14,831 bases of DNA from Thermoproteati archaeon (GCA_023256295.1 JAGDXH010000014.1:15953-30783), one strand, 5' to 3'. Positions 5,707 through 12,576 are shown, numbered from the stretch's first letter. The notes: generated by a model not told the origin, from the sequence alone. A program made the numbers and translations.

Positions 5707-6597
5707 ATGCAAATGGCTCCGATCGTGGCGCTTGTCACTGACTTCGGCTACACTGACTACTACGCTGGGGCACTGAAGGGTGCCGTCAAGACCCGCTGCC
5801 CCGAGTGCGAGCTGATTGACGTCACCCACGGTATCCCAAAGTTTGACATTTGGTCTGGAGCCTTTGTTGCCTACCATTCTTTTCGCTTTCTTCCGCAAGG
5901 GACCACACTGCTGGTCGTCGTTGATCCAGGCGTCGGTGGAGGACGCAGGATCATATACTCCAATTGCGACGGGAAGCACGTCGTCGGCCCTGATAACGGC
6001 GTGATCTATCCCATCGTGTCGAACTGCGCAGAGACGTTCTGCGTTGACGTCGAAGAGTACTCCGGAAGCCTCACGTTCCAAGCTCGCGACATAATGTCAG
6101 CGGTTGCAGCGGATTTGGCATCCGGAAAGGGCTACCCGGGAGTTCCAATCCACGACCCAGAGCCTCTTCCAGGATGGGATGAAAAACCAGAGTTGCAGAT
6201 GGGCAAGCTGAAAGCAAGGATAATCTATCATGACTCCTACGGTAACTTGGTGACAAACATAAGGAGCTCAGACTTTCCTTTCAAGGGAAGAGCGATTTTA
6301 AAGTCAAAAGAGGGGGTCTTTAGGGCCTCCTTCTCAAAAAACTACGAGGGAGCAGGCGTGCTGTTGGTTCCAGACAGCTATGGTTTGATCGAGATCGCCC
6401 TAAGCCGGAGCAGCGCGCGCGAGGTTCTGGGCTTATCCGCAGGGGATGAGGTCGAACTTGAAGAAATACGAAGTCGGCCTCATAGTTGGAAGGTTCCAGC
6501 CCTTTCATCTCGGCCATCTAAAGGCCGTCATCTATGCCTTCTCCCTGTGCGAAACGCTTTACATAGGAGTTGGAAGCTCACAGGAAAGTGGAACTGA
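5707..6597 (+). CDS. SAM hydrolase/hydroxide adenosyltransferase family (DUF62)
   Basis: Member of the family that includes fluorinase, chlorinase and the widespread SAM hydroxide adenosyltransferase, which splits S-adenosylmethionine to adenosine and methionine. Motifs counted from ATG 5707: TDFG (11-14), VVDPGVGG (71-78), GPDNGV (94-99), HDSYGNLVTN (175-184). An open frame extends upstream to GTG 5635, but the family begins just before TDFG and the TATA position favours 5707 or 5713. The core should end near residue 252 (SAGDEVELEE); the frame instead runs 45 residues further, overlapping nadM by 152 nt with a low-complexity basic tail. This is a real extension or a lost base near 6450. NadM downstream hints at shared adenylate/NAD metabolism, but no link is proven. 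Confidence 0.85.
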   Translation: MQMAPIVALVTDFGYTDYYAGALKGAVKTRCPECELIDVTHGIPKFDIWSGAFVAYHSFRFLPQGTTLLVVVDPGVGGGRRIIYSNCDGKHVVGPDNGVIYPIVSNCAETFCVDVEEYSGSLTFQARDIMSAVAADLASGKGYPGVPIHDPEPLPGWDEKPELQMGKLKARIIYHDSYGNLVTNIRSSDFPFKGRAILKSKEGVFRASFSKNYEGAGVLLVPDSYGLIEIALSRSSAREVLGLSAGDEVELEEIRSRPHSWKVPALSSRPSKGRHLCLLPVRNALHRSWKLTGKWN

Positions 6598-7012
6598 GAG
6601 AAATCCGTTCAATTCCGAATCGAGAAAGAAAATGATAAGAGAAAGCCTGGAAGAGATGAGGCTCTGGGACGAAAACTTGAAGCTTCTCGACATACCAGAC
6701 TTCTTGGACGATCAAAGGTGGTTCGACTTCATCAAAAGGAGCATTCCAGACCTCCAAGTCGTGTTCTCTGGGAATCCTTGGGTCAGGCGCATATTCAAAG
6801 AGAGAGGCATCTCGGTGGTTACCCCTCCTTGGTACAACAGGGGAGAGGTGTCAGGAACAAAAATCAGAAAACTCATGAGAGAAGGTGGCAAGTGGGAAGG
6901 CTTGGTGCCCCATGCCGTCATCGATGTGATTCAGGGGCAGCTGGAAGCACTCAAAAGGCCAAGGCCTAAGCTTGAGGCCGACTCTCTTCGATGCCCAAGA
7001 ACTGAAGGTTAA
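6446..7012 (+). CDS. nadM: nicotinamide-nucleotide adenylyltransferase, archaeal NadM type
   Basis: Forms NAD from NMN and ATP. It has the nucleotidyltransferase motif GRFQPFHLGH (15-24, the HxGH box) and the second signature SGTKIRKLM (136-144), with the conserved GVGSSQ at 41-46 and NPF at 53-55. The length of 188 is slightly over the usual 168-180; the extra tail (about 170-188) overlaps the end of the convergent MFS gene by 47 nt. ATG 6446 lies inside the preceding frame; TTG at 6458 is another possible start, but the conserved core begins at VGLIVGRF so either is functional. It is probably co-transcribed with the SAM hydrolase-family gene. Confidence 0.93.
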   Translation: MRSNLKKYEVGLIVGRFQPFHLGHLKAVIYAFSLCETLYIGVGSSQESGTERNPFNSESRKKMIRESLEEMRLWDENLKLLDIPDFLDDQRWFDFIKRSIPDLQVVFSGNPWVRRIFKERGISVVTPPWYNRGEVSGTKIRKLMREGGKWEGLVPHAVIDVIQGQLEALKRPRPKLEADSLRCPRTEG

Positions 7013-8207
7013 CCACGAAGCGGGCAGAAGCTATCAGGATCAAGGCATAACGCAAGCCCAATATCAGGCCAAACTCACCAATCATGAAATCTCCCAGGTA
7101 CCCGCCTACCAGCGCACCGATGCCCATGGCTACACCGGTTAGACCGTTGTAAACGCCGAAGTAAGAACCCCTTTTCTCCACAGGACTGACGTCAACCAAG
7201 TAGGCAAACACCGCAACCATCAACAGACCGTTGAATATACCGCTTTCAAAGTTGCCCAAGTAGAGCCACGTTACCGAACTCGCAAAGGCGTAGAATAGAG
7301 GAAAGGCGGAAAGGCCGAACTTTCCGGCCAGCACAAACGGTTTTCTTCCATACTTGTCTACCAGACGCCCTGCCGTCCTCTGCACAACCATTATGGAGGC
7401 ACCGTTTATGGCCGATATGACCGCAACTTGAAACATGTCTGCATGCACAACGTCTATCATGACGAAGGGAAAAAGCCCCCACGGAAGAGACTGAATGAGC
7501 ATGGACCAAAACGAAACCACGGCAAAATGCCTGAATCTGTCGTCTTCCCGAAGCGGTTGCACTAGGCCACCGAGGTTGATGGAACGCCTAGAGCTGTAGT
7601 GGTGTTCTTTGACCTTAAGCATGACCAAGTTGCCTGCCAACCCAAAGCCTCCTGCCAGCGCAAAGGGAACGGCGTACATGGTGGTGAGGCTACCAGTGTT
7701 CTTCATCATCATGTAGCCAGAGATGAGGGTTGCCACCAGCGAACCCAACGACGAAAAGAGGTTGATCGAGGCCGCCACCCTGCCTCTCCTCATGGACGGG
7801 GAGAGCTCGCCCACAAGCGCAGACAAAGCTGGTGTCACCATGGAGTTGAGGAAAGCTTGCAGGGCTATCAGTTCTATCAAGTATTGTGCAGTCCTAGTCC
7901 CTATGGCAAGAAGCCAGATGACCGATGCACCCGCACCACCTAGCACAACGACGGACGACCTTTTTCCAAAGAAATCTGAAACTGCCCCCCAGAAAGGCTG
8001 GAACACGTTGGAAATCAAGTTAGTCAAAGATGAAAGAAGACCAACGCTGGACGCGGAAGCCTTGAGCTGGACCAAGAAAACGCTGACAAAAGGAGAAGCA
8101 AAACCGTTGCTGAAAGCTACTATGATCTGGCGAAGATAGATCAGCTTCAGGTCGGAATCCAGCCACCTGCGTGACAAGATGGAGCTCACTCCTCGACCAG
8201 GATGCAT
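6966..8207 (-). CDS. major facilitator superfamily transporter
   Basis: 413 residues with about 12 hydrophobic segments. The MFS signature after helix 2 is WGAVSDFFGKRSSVV (motif A type), and the equivalent in the second half is GRLVDKYGRKPF. The segments show the usual 6+6 arrangement. The substrate cannot be read from sequence; the central loop is short, as in drug or small-solute exporters. It lies 51 nt downstream of ftsY on the same strand. A TATA-like TTTTATGC overlaps the ATG at 8207; if that box is used, the start would instead be GTG 8189 or TTG 8177, both in frame. The 3' end overlaps nadM tail to tail. Confidence 0.85.
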   Translation of the reverse strand: MHPGRGVSSILSRRWLDSDLKLIYLRQIIVAFSNGFASPFVSVFLVQLKASASSVGLLSSLTNLISNVFQPFWGAVSDFFGKRSSVVVLGGAGASVIWLLAIGTRTAQYLIELIALQAFLNSMVTPALSALVGELSPSMRRGRVAASINLFSSLGSLVATLISGYMMMKNTGSLTTMYAVPFALAGGFGLAGNLVMLKVKEHHYSSRRSINLGGLVQPLREDDRFRHFAVVSFWSMLIQSLPWGLFPFVMIDVVHADMFQVAVISAINGASIMVVQRTAGRLVDKYGRKPFVLAGKFGLSAFPLFYAFASSVTWLYLGNFESGIFNGLLMVAVFAYLVDVSPVEKRGSYFGVYNGLTGVAMGIGALVGGYLGDFMIGEFGLILGLRYALILIASARFVVNLQFLGIEESRPQA

Positions 8208-8258
8208 AAAACCGTATCGGGAAGCCCTCTGCGCTCTAAGTCGGAAACCCCAAAGTTC

Positions 8259-9062
8259 CTAGGAGTAAGCCGACACCCAATCCTGCGCCTTGAACTCTTC
8301 CAAGCTGTCATAATCTTGCCCAAAGGAAACAAAGAACACGGGCTTGCGATATCTCGAAAGGGTCAAGAATATGCCTCCTTTTTTGTCTGCATCCAGCTTG
8401 GTAACCACGAATCCGTCCACGCCCACTGCCGCCCCGTAGCCATCTACCTGTCTTAGCACATCGTTGCCTGTGAGGGCGTCCAAAACCAGCAACCGTAGGT
8501 CTGGGCTGGCAACTCTGACCAGTTTTTTCATCTCGTCCATCAGGTTCTTGTCCACTTCGGTCCGACCTGCGGTATCGATTAACAAGACAGATCTCGCTAC
8601 TCCCCTGAGCCGTTTCGATGCATCAAACACGATCGACGCAGGATCTGCACCATAGCGGGAGTTGGCTATAGGCAGTCCCAGAGCCTTGGCGTGCATCGAA
8701 AGCTGCTCTATGGCACCTGCGCGATACGTGTCGGCTGGAACTAGAAAGGGAGCGTAGCGCTTCTTGGAAAGCAGCCTGGCGACCTTGGCCACGGCAGTAG
8801 TCTTTCCGACGCCGTTGACGCCAAAAAACACGATGACGTACGGAGGGCGTTCCTTCTTCGATATGAGATCATCCAACGAAGGTGGCTCAAGACTCTTCAG
8901 CCTCTCCTGAACTGCAGTACTGACCCCAACTTTTTTCACCTCTTGTGCCAACTCTTCTGAGACATCTACGGCGACCCCAGCTGACAGAAAGAGCTGCCTA
9001 GCTGAAAGCTCATCATTCTCAAGAAGCTTTGAGAAAGCCCTTCTAACAGAGTCGAACTTCAA
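8259..9062 (-). CDS. ftsY: signal recognition particle receptor FtsY
   Basis: GTPase that docks the SRP-ribosome complex at the membrane for co-translational insertion. The 267 residues are essentially the NG domain only, without an acidic A domain. N-domain helices are at 1-65. GTPase motifs: G1 GVNGVGKTT (81-89), the DTYRAGAIEQL insertion-box motif (111-121), G3 DTAGRTE (163-169), G4 TKLDAD (221-226), and the closing motif FGQDYDSLEEF (248-258). DTYRAGAIEQL and the DTAGR loop distinguish it from Ffh (SRP54). It starts 11 nt after pfdA, the conserved archaeal arrangement, so it is likely the last gene of the ribosomal operon or is followed by the MFS gene. Confidence 0.96.
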   Translation of the reverse strand: MKFDSVRRAFSKLLENDELSARQLFLSAGVAVDVSEELAQEVKKVGVSTAVQERLKSLEPPSLDDLISKKERPPYVIVFFGVNGVGKTTAVAKVARLLSKKRYAPFLVPADTYRAGAIEQLSMHAKALGLPIANSRYGADPASIVFDASKRLRGVARSVLLIDTAGRTEVDKNLMDEMKKLVRVASPDLRLLVLDALTGNDVLRQVDGYGAAVGVDGFVVTKLDADKKGGIFLTLSRYRKPVFFVSFGQDYDSLEEFKAQDWVSAYS

Positions 9063-9073
9063 CTTGGTAGCGT

Positions 9074-9481
9074 CTATGCCAACCCCAGTTTCTTCGCAAG
9101 TTGCCCAATCCTGGGTTCCATGGAGCGCATCGCGCTCAGAGTTTGCCCCTCACTCAGCTGCGTCTTTTCCACAGTTTCTCTGAGCTCCTGTTTCCGCTTC
9201 TCCACGTAAGCCATGGCTTCCTCAACAGGTCTCTCCGCAAAGATTCCCTGCCCAAGGGAGACAAAAGCCATGCGGCTTACAAGAGAGGCATGAACAAACA
9301 CGCCGGAGCCCACTGGAGCCAAGAACTCGCCAGCGATCGCTCCAAGAGCCTGAGATGCAGCCTCTGCTTCCTGCAGATATGCTGAGACCACCCGCTCCTG
9401 ATCCGAAAGGGCCTTGAGCAAACCCTGGAGGTAAACGTATTGATCGCTCAGGCGCTGAAACTCCTCCTGCTCGCTGCTCAT
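9074..9481 (-). CDS. pfdA: prefoldin alpha subunit
   Basis: 135 residues. N- and C-terminal coiled-coil helices (about 5-45 and 85-130) flank a central beta segment (FLAPVGSGVFVHASLV and VSLGQGIFAE), the fold of the alpha subunit, two of which join four beta subunits in the jellyfish-shaped chaperone that hands nascent proteins to the thermosome. Position between LX and ftsY is the conserved archaeal order. The ATG sits inside the preceding LX frame; its first bases are AATGAGC, so a TGA stop in the right frame would produce the common 4-nt ATGA overlap. Confidence 0.95.
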   Translation of the reverse strand: MSSEQEEFQRLSDQYVYLQGLLKALSDQERVVSAYLQEAEAASQALGAIAGEFLAPVGSGVFVHASLVSRMAFVSLGQGIFAERPVEEAMAYVEKRKQELRETVEKTQLSEGQTLSAMRSMEPRIGQLAKKLGLA

Positions 9482-9719
9482 TCTCCATCATCAGTTTCCT
9501 GACAATTGGGTCATCAACGGACTGCGGGTCGCTCACGGCGACGACAGCATGCACCCTAATCTTAGAGCGATTCACGTGATGCCTGCTACCTATGTCAGAA
9601 AGGACACGCTCCACTGCCCTTGTTTCGTCCTTGGCTGCCACGTACTTGCTAAACGCATGAGGATAAAAGCCGTCCCTAAACTCCCCAGACACTTCATAAA
9701 AACCAGTTTTTCCAGCCAT
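9222..9719 (-). CDS. rpl18a: ribosomal protein LX (eL20/L18a family) with an unexplained C-terminal read-through
   Basis: The first about 78 residues are a typical archaeal LX/L18a protein of the large subunit: FYEVSGEFRDGFYPHAFSKY near the start, VERVLSDIGSRHHVNRSKIRV in the middle, DPQSVDDPIVRKL at the end. The frame does not stop there but runs a further 80-plus codons across the pfdA gene to 9222; that tail is G/S/C-rich and looks non-native. One extra A in the AAA run at 9495-9497 would give RKTDDGE and a TGA overlapping the pfdA ATG. ATG 9719 is preferred over TTG 9725, because a TATA-like GCTTAAGTC lies about 28 nt upstream. Confidence 0.8.
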   Translation of the reverse strand: MAGKTGFYEVSGEFRDGFYPHAFSKYVAAKDETRAVERVLSDIGSRHHVNRSKIRVHAVVAVSDPQSVDDPIVRKLMMENEQRAGGVSAPERSIRLPPGFAQGPFGSGAGGLSISAGSRGCISGSWSDRWRVLGSSGLRRVCSCLSCKPHGFCLPWAGNLCGETC

Positions 9720-9742
9720 TTTCAAGAGCTTTTTGGATCCAA

Positions 9743-9751
9743 GACTTAAGC
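9743..9751 (-). promoter_or_regulatory. internal TATA box before LX
   Basis: GCTTAAGTC on the minus strand, overlapping the aIF6 stop codon and about 28 nt before the LX ATG at 9719. It suggests that LX, pfdA and ftsY can be transcribed separately from eL31 and aIF6. Confidence 0.4.
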
Positions 9752-10411
9752 TTGAGGTCGTGGTAAAGAAATCATATCCCAGAAAAGTCCTCTCTCTATG
9801 TTGGAGAACTCGGTACCTGTCGTGAGATCGCCCACCAGAGCACCCTTGGAGTTTGCAACGATCCCAAGCCGCAAGTAATCAAATCCCATGTTGACGGTCG
9901 TGAGCTCACCCCTCACCCCAAACTTGCGCTCAATTTCAGCAAGAAGAGCCTCGCCTGACGGAGGAAGCAAGATCCCTTTCTCCGTGACGACAGACAGAGA
10001 ACCAACCGTAACTCCGAACGGAAATGCCAAGGGTTCTACTTCAACCCCAAGCACGTCCGATACCTGGCGAGTCTCGGCTTGGCTGAGGCCGCGATATACT
10101 AAGGCGTGCCGGGAATTGGCCAAGATCAAGTTCCCCAAAGCCGTGTACTTGGATGCGAAGATCTCCGCGTTCAAACCCAGCTTCCTCAACCGCACTATGT
10201 CATCTGGGTCAACATGATAGGGAAGAAGAACTCCGTTATTGTTTCCAGATATCATCACTCCGTGAAGCTCTGTCGAGAGCAGCTCGAGACGGACCACGGG
10301 GACCCCAAGGCTCTCTTTCACCAGCTTCTCGGACTTCTCGTCGAAAGACGGTGGGATCAGCGCAACTTCATCGTTCGCGAAGACCTTGACCCCGACCCAA
10401 CTGCTTCCCAT
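9746..10411 (-). CDS. eif6: translation initiation factor aIF6
   Basis: Ribosome anti-association factor that binds the large subunit. From ATG 10411 it is 221 residues, the family length; the frame is open to ATG 10468, which would add 19 basic residues and overlap eL31 by 29 nt. Typical blocks are visible: ELLSTELHGVMISGNNNGVLLP, KYTALGNLILANSRHALV, and FDYLRLGIVANSKGALVGDLTTG near the end. These repeats correspond to the pentein fold with fivefold pseudosymmetry. It lies between eL31 and LX as in most archaea and is probably co-transcribed with eL31. Confidence 0.93.
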   Translation of the reverse strand: MGSSWVGVKVFANDEVALIPPSFDEKSEKLVKESLGVPVVRLELLSTELHGVMISGNNNGVLLPYHVDPDDIVRLRKLGLNAEIFASKYTALGNLILANSRHALVYRGLSQAETRQVSDVLGVEVEPLAFPFGVTVGSLSVVTEKGILLPPSGEALLAEIERKFGVRGELTTVNMGFDYLRLGIVANSKGALVGDLTTGTEFSNIERGLFWDMISLPRPQA

Positions 10412-10439
10412 CAGCCTACCCTTGGTGGCTCCAAGGGTC

Positions 10440-10760
10440 TTACTGCTCTCCTTTTTCTCCAACCTCATCAGCCCCTGGCTTGCCGCCTCCTGCAGCCGGC
10501 AAGCCGCGTTCGGTTACTCTCGCGGAAACCTTCCAGGGCTCGTCGCTTTTATCCCGGCTCAGGTGAAGCTGAATTTTCTTCGGAATGCGGCCTCCGCCAC
10601 CAGACCAAAGCAAGAGGTTCACGCTTTCGTCAAGTTTGTACTCCTCAACTCTTCTGCTCAGATATGCCTTGACCAACCTGATGGCCTTGGCGGCCTTCTT
10701 GTCCCCATGACCCCTGGCTGCCTTCCTCAACGAGACCCAGTAGTTCTTATCCTCAGCCAT
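10440..10760 (-). CDS. rpl31e: ribosomal protein eL31
   Basis: 106 residues from ATG 10760 (TATA-like GCTTAACC about 28 nt upstream, leaderless). The L31e core is clear: NYWVSLRKA, KKAAKAIRLVKAYLSRR, then LDESVNLLLWSGGGGRIPKKIQLHL. A tail after about residue 75 (TERGLPAAGGGKPGADEVGEKGEQ) is longer and more acidic than usual. An upstream ATG at 10775 would place the start before the expected transcription start and is not used. Ribosomal eL39, which usually precedes eL31 in this cluster, is not found here; the divergent membrane-protein gene follows instead. Confidence 0.94.
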   Translation of the reverse strand: MAEDKNYWVSLRKAARGHGDKKAAKAIRLVKAYLSRRVEEYKLDESVNLLLWSGGGGRIPKKIQLHLSRDKSDEPWKVSARVTERGLPAAGGGKPGADEVGEKGEQ

Positions 10761-10781
10761 ACCATGAAACTGCAATAGATC

Positions 10782-10789
10782 GGTTAAGC
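10782..10789 (-). promoter_or_regulatory. TATA box of eL31 operon
   Basis: GCTTAACC on the minus strand, about 28 nt before ATG 10760. The opposing promoter for the rightward gene lies 20 bp away. Confidence 0.5.
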
Positions 10790-10808
10790 TTTATCCATAG
10801 GCAAATGC

Positions 10809-10816
10809 ATTTAAGT
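10809..10816 (+). promoter_or_regulatory. TATA box of dolichol-kinase-like gene
   Basis: ATTTAAGT on the plus strand, about 27-34 nt before the TTG at 10843. It implies a very short leader or none. Confidence 0.5.
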
Positions 10817-10842
10817 ACACAGCGAGCGGCAAACGAGGCAAT

Positions 10843-11529
10843 TTGCCCTTAACGCTTGCGGCAATCCTTATGGACCTACCTGCAGCAGTCATCTTAACCG
10901 CGTGGGCCGCGTTTGTAACCTACTACATCGCCAAAAAAACCTACGAATATGCCCTGCGCAGAGGCAGAAGCAACAACAGTGCCGTGTACCTGTCAAGGAA
11001 GGTCATACACTTCTTGGCTGGCGGGTTGGTGGCGTTTTGCGTCCCATTTGCGTTTCACGAACCCGTGGTACCACTGCTCATAGCGGCAATCCTTTCGATC
11101 GCCGTATACATGCCGCACCGCACTGGAAAACTGCTTTATTGGTTTCAAGATCCAGAGAACTCCTACGAGGTCGACTTCACCATGATGTGGGGCCTGATAA
11201 TATTTCTGAGCTGGTTCATAGATCCATCCTTCTGGTTGGGCGTCATACCTGTCCTGTTCATGTCTTGGGGAGACGGGATCACGGGAGTCATCAGGAACTT
11301 CGTGTATGGAAAAAGGGTAAAGGGGGCTTATGGCAGTCTTGGCATGCTGGCAGTAACTCTCCCAATTGGGATGACGCTGGGTTACTTCGGCGCGTTGGCA
11401 GCAGTGGTTTCCACGGTAGCAGAAAAGTGGGGACGCATAGACGACAACCTCTTGGTGCCAGCGATCTCCTTCGCGATCATCTTGATAGGGTATCTCTACT
11501 TTCCAGCCCTTTCCAGAGACCTTTGGTGA
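10843..11529 (+). CDS. dolichol/phytol kinase family membrane protein (CTP-dependent type)
   Basis: 228 residues (TTG start; ATG 10870 is the alternative) with about 6-7 hydrophobic helices. Family signatures: RKVIHFLAGG (52-61) in the first half, then WGDGITGVIRN followed by GKRVKGAYGSLGM (about 143-169) and EKWGRIDDNLLVPA (about 194-207). The GD, KG..GS and E...DDN residues are those of the Sec59/VTE5 polyprenol and phytol kinases. In archaea such proteins are thought to phosphorylate dolichol or isoprenoid alcohols for glycan carriers or lipid salvage; the substrate here is unknown. It diverges from the eL31 operon and stands alone. Confidence 0.8.
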   Translation: MPLTLAAILMDLPAAVILTAWAAFVTYYIAKKTYEYALRRGRSNNSAVYLSRKVIHFLAGGLVAFCVPFAFHEPVVPLLIAAILSIAVYMPHRTGKLLYWFQDPENSYEVDFTMMWGLIIFLSWFIDPSFWLGVIPVLFMSWGDGITGVIRNFVYGKRVKGAYGSLGMLAVTLPIGMTLGYFGALAAVVSTVAEKWGRIDDNLLVPAISFAIILIGYLYFPALSRDLW

Positions 11530-11574
11530 CCGCTTGCTAGACCAACCACGAAGACTCAGGATTTTTGTCACCGC

Positions 11575-11650
11575 TGGTGCGGCCGCCGGGATTTGAACCC
11601 GGGTCAGTGCCGTGGCAGGGCACCGTCCTACCAGGCTAGACTACGACCGC
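11575..11650 (-). tRNA. tRNA-Gly (anticodon GCC), CCA encoded
   Basis: Minus strand: acceptor GCGGTCG / CGGCCGC (one T-G pair), D arm GTCTAGCCTGGTAGGAC, anticodon arm GTGCC-CTGCCAC-GGCAC with anticodon GCC, T arm CCGGG-TTCAAAT-CCCGG, discriminator A and an encoded CCA (11575-11577). All stems pair and no intron is needed. It is convergent with the preceding membrane-protein gene. A TATA-like ACTTAATAG (11672-11680) sits about 22-30 nt upstream. Confidence 0.95.
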
Positions 11651-11835
11651 GCCGCTAGCAGCTTGGGTTGCCTATTAAGTTTTATGAAGATGGGCCCCAT
11701 CGCCAAAGGAAGTCGCTTGTCGTTGAAAACTGACGGCTTTATTCCTTTTGGCCTGATTCCAACGCATGGCGAATCGGCCTTGTCCATTGTCAAAAAGCTC
11801 TGGGCATCTCTAGAGCCAAAAGACGAGCCTTGACA
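11651..11835. other. 185-bp stretch without a supported gene
   Basis: A 49-codon plus-strand frame from ATG 11684 and a 71-codon minus frame cross here. Neither has a promoter at the right distance or a recognisable family. The tRNA-Gly promoter lies at the left end. Confidence 0.5.
11672..11680 (-). promoter_or_regulatory. TATA box of tRNA-Gly
   Basis: ACTTAATAG on the minus strand, at the correct distance from the tRNA 5' end at 11650. Confidence 0.5.
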
Positions 11836-11929
11836 AAGCGCTGATTGGCGGCGCACTGCACCTGCAATGGATCATCATCTTTTTTCAGCCCGCCCGTCTT
11901 AGCGGTGCGCTCACGCCCAGCGCTTCACC
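11836..11929 (-). ncRNA. candidate box C/D guide RNA embedded in a bulge-helix-bulge splice motif
   Basis: Minus strand, 5' to 3': outer helix AAGCGCTG (11925-11918) with CAGCGCTT (11843-11836); central helix GGCG (11917-11914) with CGCC (11850-11847); inner helix GCGCAC (11910-11905) with GTGCGC (11856-11851). The two 3-nt bulges are TGA (11913-11911) and AAT (11846-11844). This is a perfect 8-3-4-3-6 BHB in the orientation cut by tRNA-splicing endonuclease; cuts after the second bulge base would release 67 nt (11911-11845). Inside lie box D CTGA (11888-11885), a 6-nt spacer and box C ATGATGA (11878-11872). The guide before box D contains GACGGGCGG, complementary to 16S rRNA CCGCCCGUC; the D+5 rule points at C1402 (E. 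coli numbering). TATA-like GCTTAAAC (11957-11950) predicts a transcript start near 11929. RNA function is inferred, not shown. Confidence 0.65.
11845..11911 (-). other. predicted 67-nt excised (circular) segment
   Basis: Released by cutting both bulges. If its ends are joined, the inner helix GTGCGC/GCGCAC becomes a hairpin with loop CGCCAAA, and box C and box D lie on the opposite side next to each other, separated by AAAAAG, where they could form the kink-turn bound by L7Ae. Only a circle gives the boxes the usual C...guide...D order. Confidence 0.5.
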
Positions 11930-11949
11930 AAAAAGCTCGGACAGTAACC

Positions 11950-11957
11950 GTTTAAGC
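11950..11957. promoter_or_regulatory. bidirectional TATA element (UPF0201 gene and sRNA)
   Basis: GTTTAAGC on the plus strand, about 26-33 nt before ATG 11983; GCTTAAAC on the minus strand, about 21-28 nt before the predicted start of the small RNA at 11929. It is the same box sequence as that of rpiA. Confidence 0.5.
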
Positions 11958-11982
11958 TTCTCCCAAGTCTATCCCGACGTTG

Positions 11983-12576
11983 ATGATCGAGATCGCCGTC
12001 CCCATTCATCCATCTGAGGCAAGAGAGAAGGTGTTGCGCGCGATGGCAACGCTGGCCGACCCTGAGCTGCTCTCTGAAGAGGAAGGTGACTCGCTCATCA
12101 CCTTCAAAGCACATGATCTTAGAGCGCTCAAACCAATGAAGGAAACCCTGAAGAAGCAAATGACAAGAGCAGCAGCCCGCTCGGTCATGATGAAGGGCAT
12201 GAATGATGGAAGGCTGCAATTCAAGGTCCACAAGCAGGCCGCTTATGCACAAAGGGTGAGCTTTGTGACAGAGGAAAACGAATCCCCCCTTGGCCCGATA
12301 ACCGTGACCGTAACCGGAACAACCGATGAACTGAAATCTGCCTTGGAATATCTAACTGCCGGTGCCATGAGCAGGCAACGAGCCCCCAAGACCAAGCTCA
12401 AACAGCCTGCCAACCCCTCTTGCCAACTCTCTTGTCACTCTAAGCTGTTCCGGCACGCTGGACACCAAACACTGCCTCTCCAAAACACGAGTTGCGCGCG
12501 AAAGGTCTATCCCGCAGACCCGCGCGTATGCCCTCTCTCCATTCAAGGTGATAGGGACCAACTCGGATACGGATGA
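11983..12576 (+). CDS. UPF0201 family (DUF54) protein with long read-through tail
   Basis: Residues 1 to about 138 match the archaeal UPF0201 family, proposed from fold to bind RNA: EIAVPIHPSEAREKVLRAM at the start, an LRALKPMKETLKKQ helix, and the family hallmark HKQAAYAQRVSFV plus ENESPLGPITV. The family normally ends near AGAMSRQRAP; here the frame continues some 55-60 residues, rich in S, C, H and P, antisense to the end of the DUF99 gene (225 nt tail-to-tail overlap). The tail looks non-native. A start at ATG 11983 (TTG 11980 is also open) fits the TATA box at 11950-11957. No molecular function is established for the family. Confidence 0.85.
   Translation: MIEIAVPIHPSEAREKVLRAMATLADPELLSEEEGDSLITFKAHDLRALKPMKETLKKQMTRAAARSVMMKGMNDGRLQFKVHKQAAYAQRVSFVTEENESPLGPITVTVTGTTDELKSALEYLTAGAMSRQRAPKTKLKQPANPSCQLSCHSKLFRHAGHQTLPLQNTSCARKVYPADPRVCPLSIQGDRDQLGYG

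Noticed and set aside
11684..11833. 49-codon plus-strand frame starting MKMGPIAKGS
   Set aside because: No TATA box 22-30 nt upstream and no recognisable family; too short to call.
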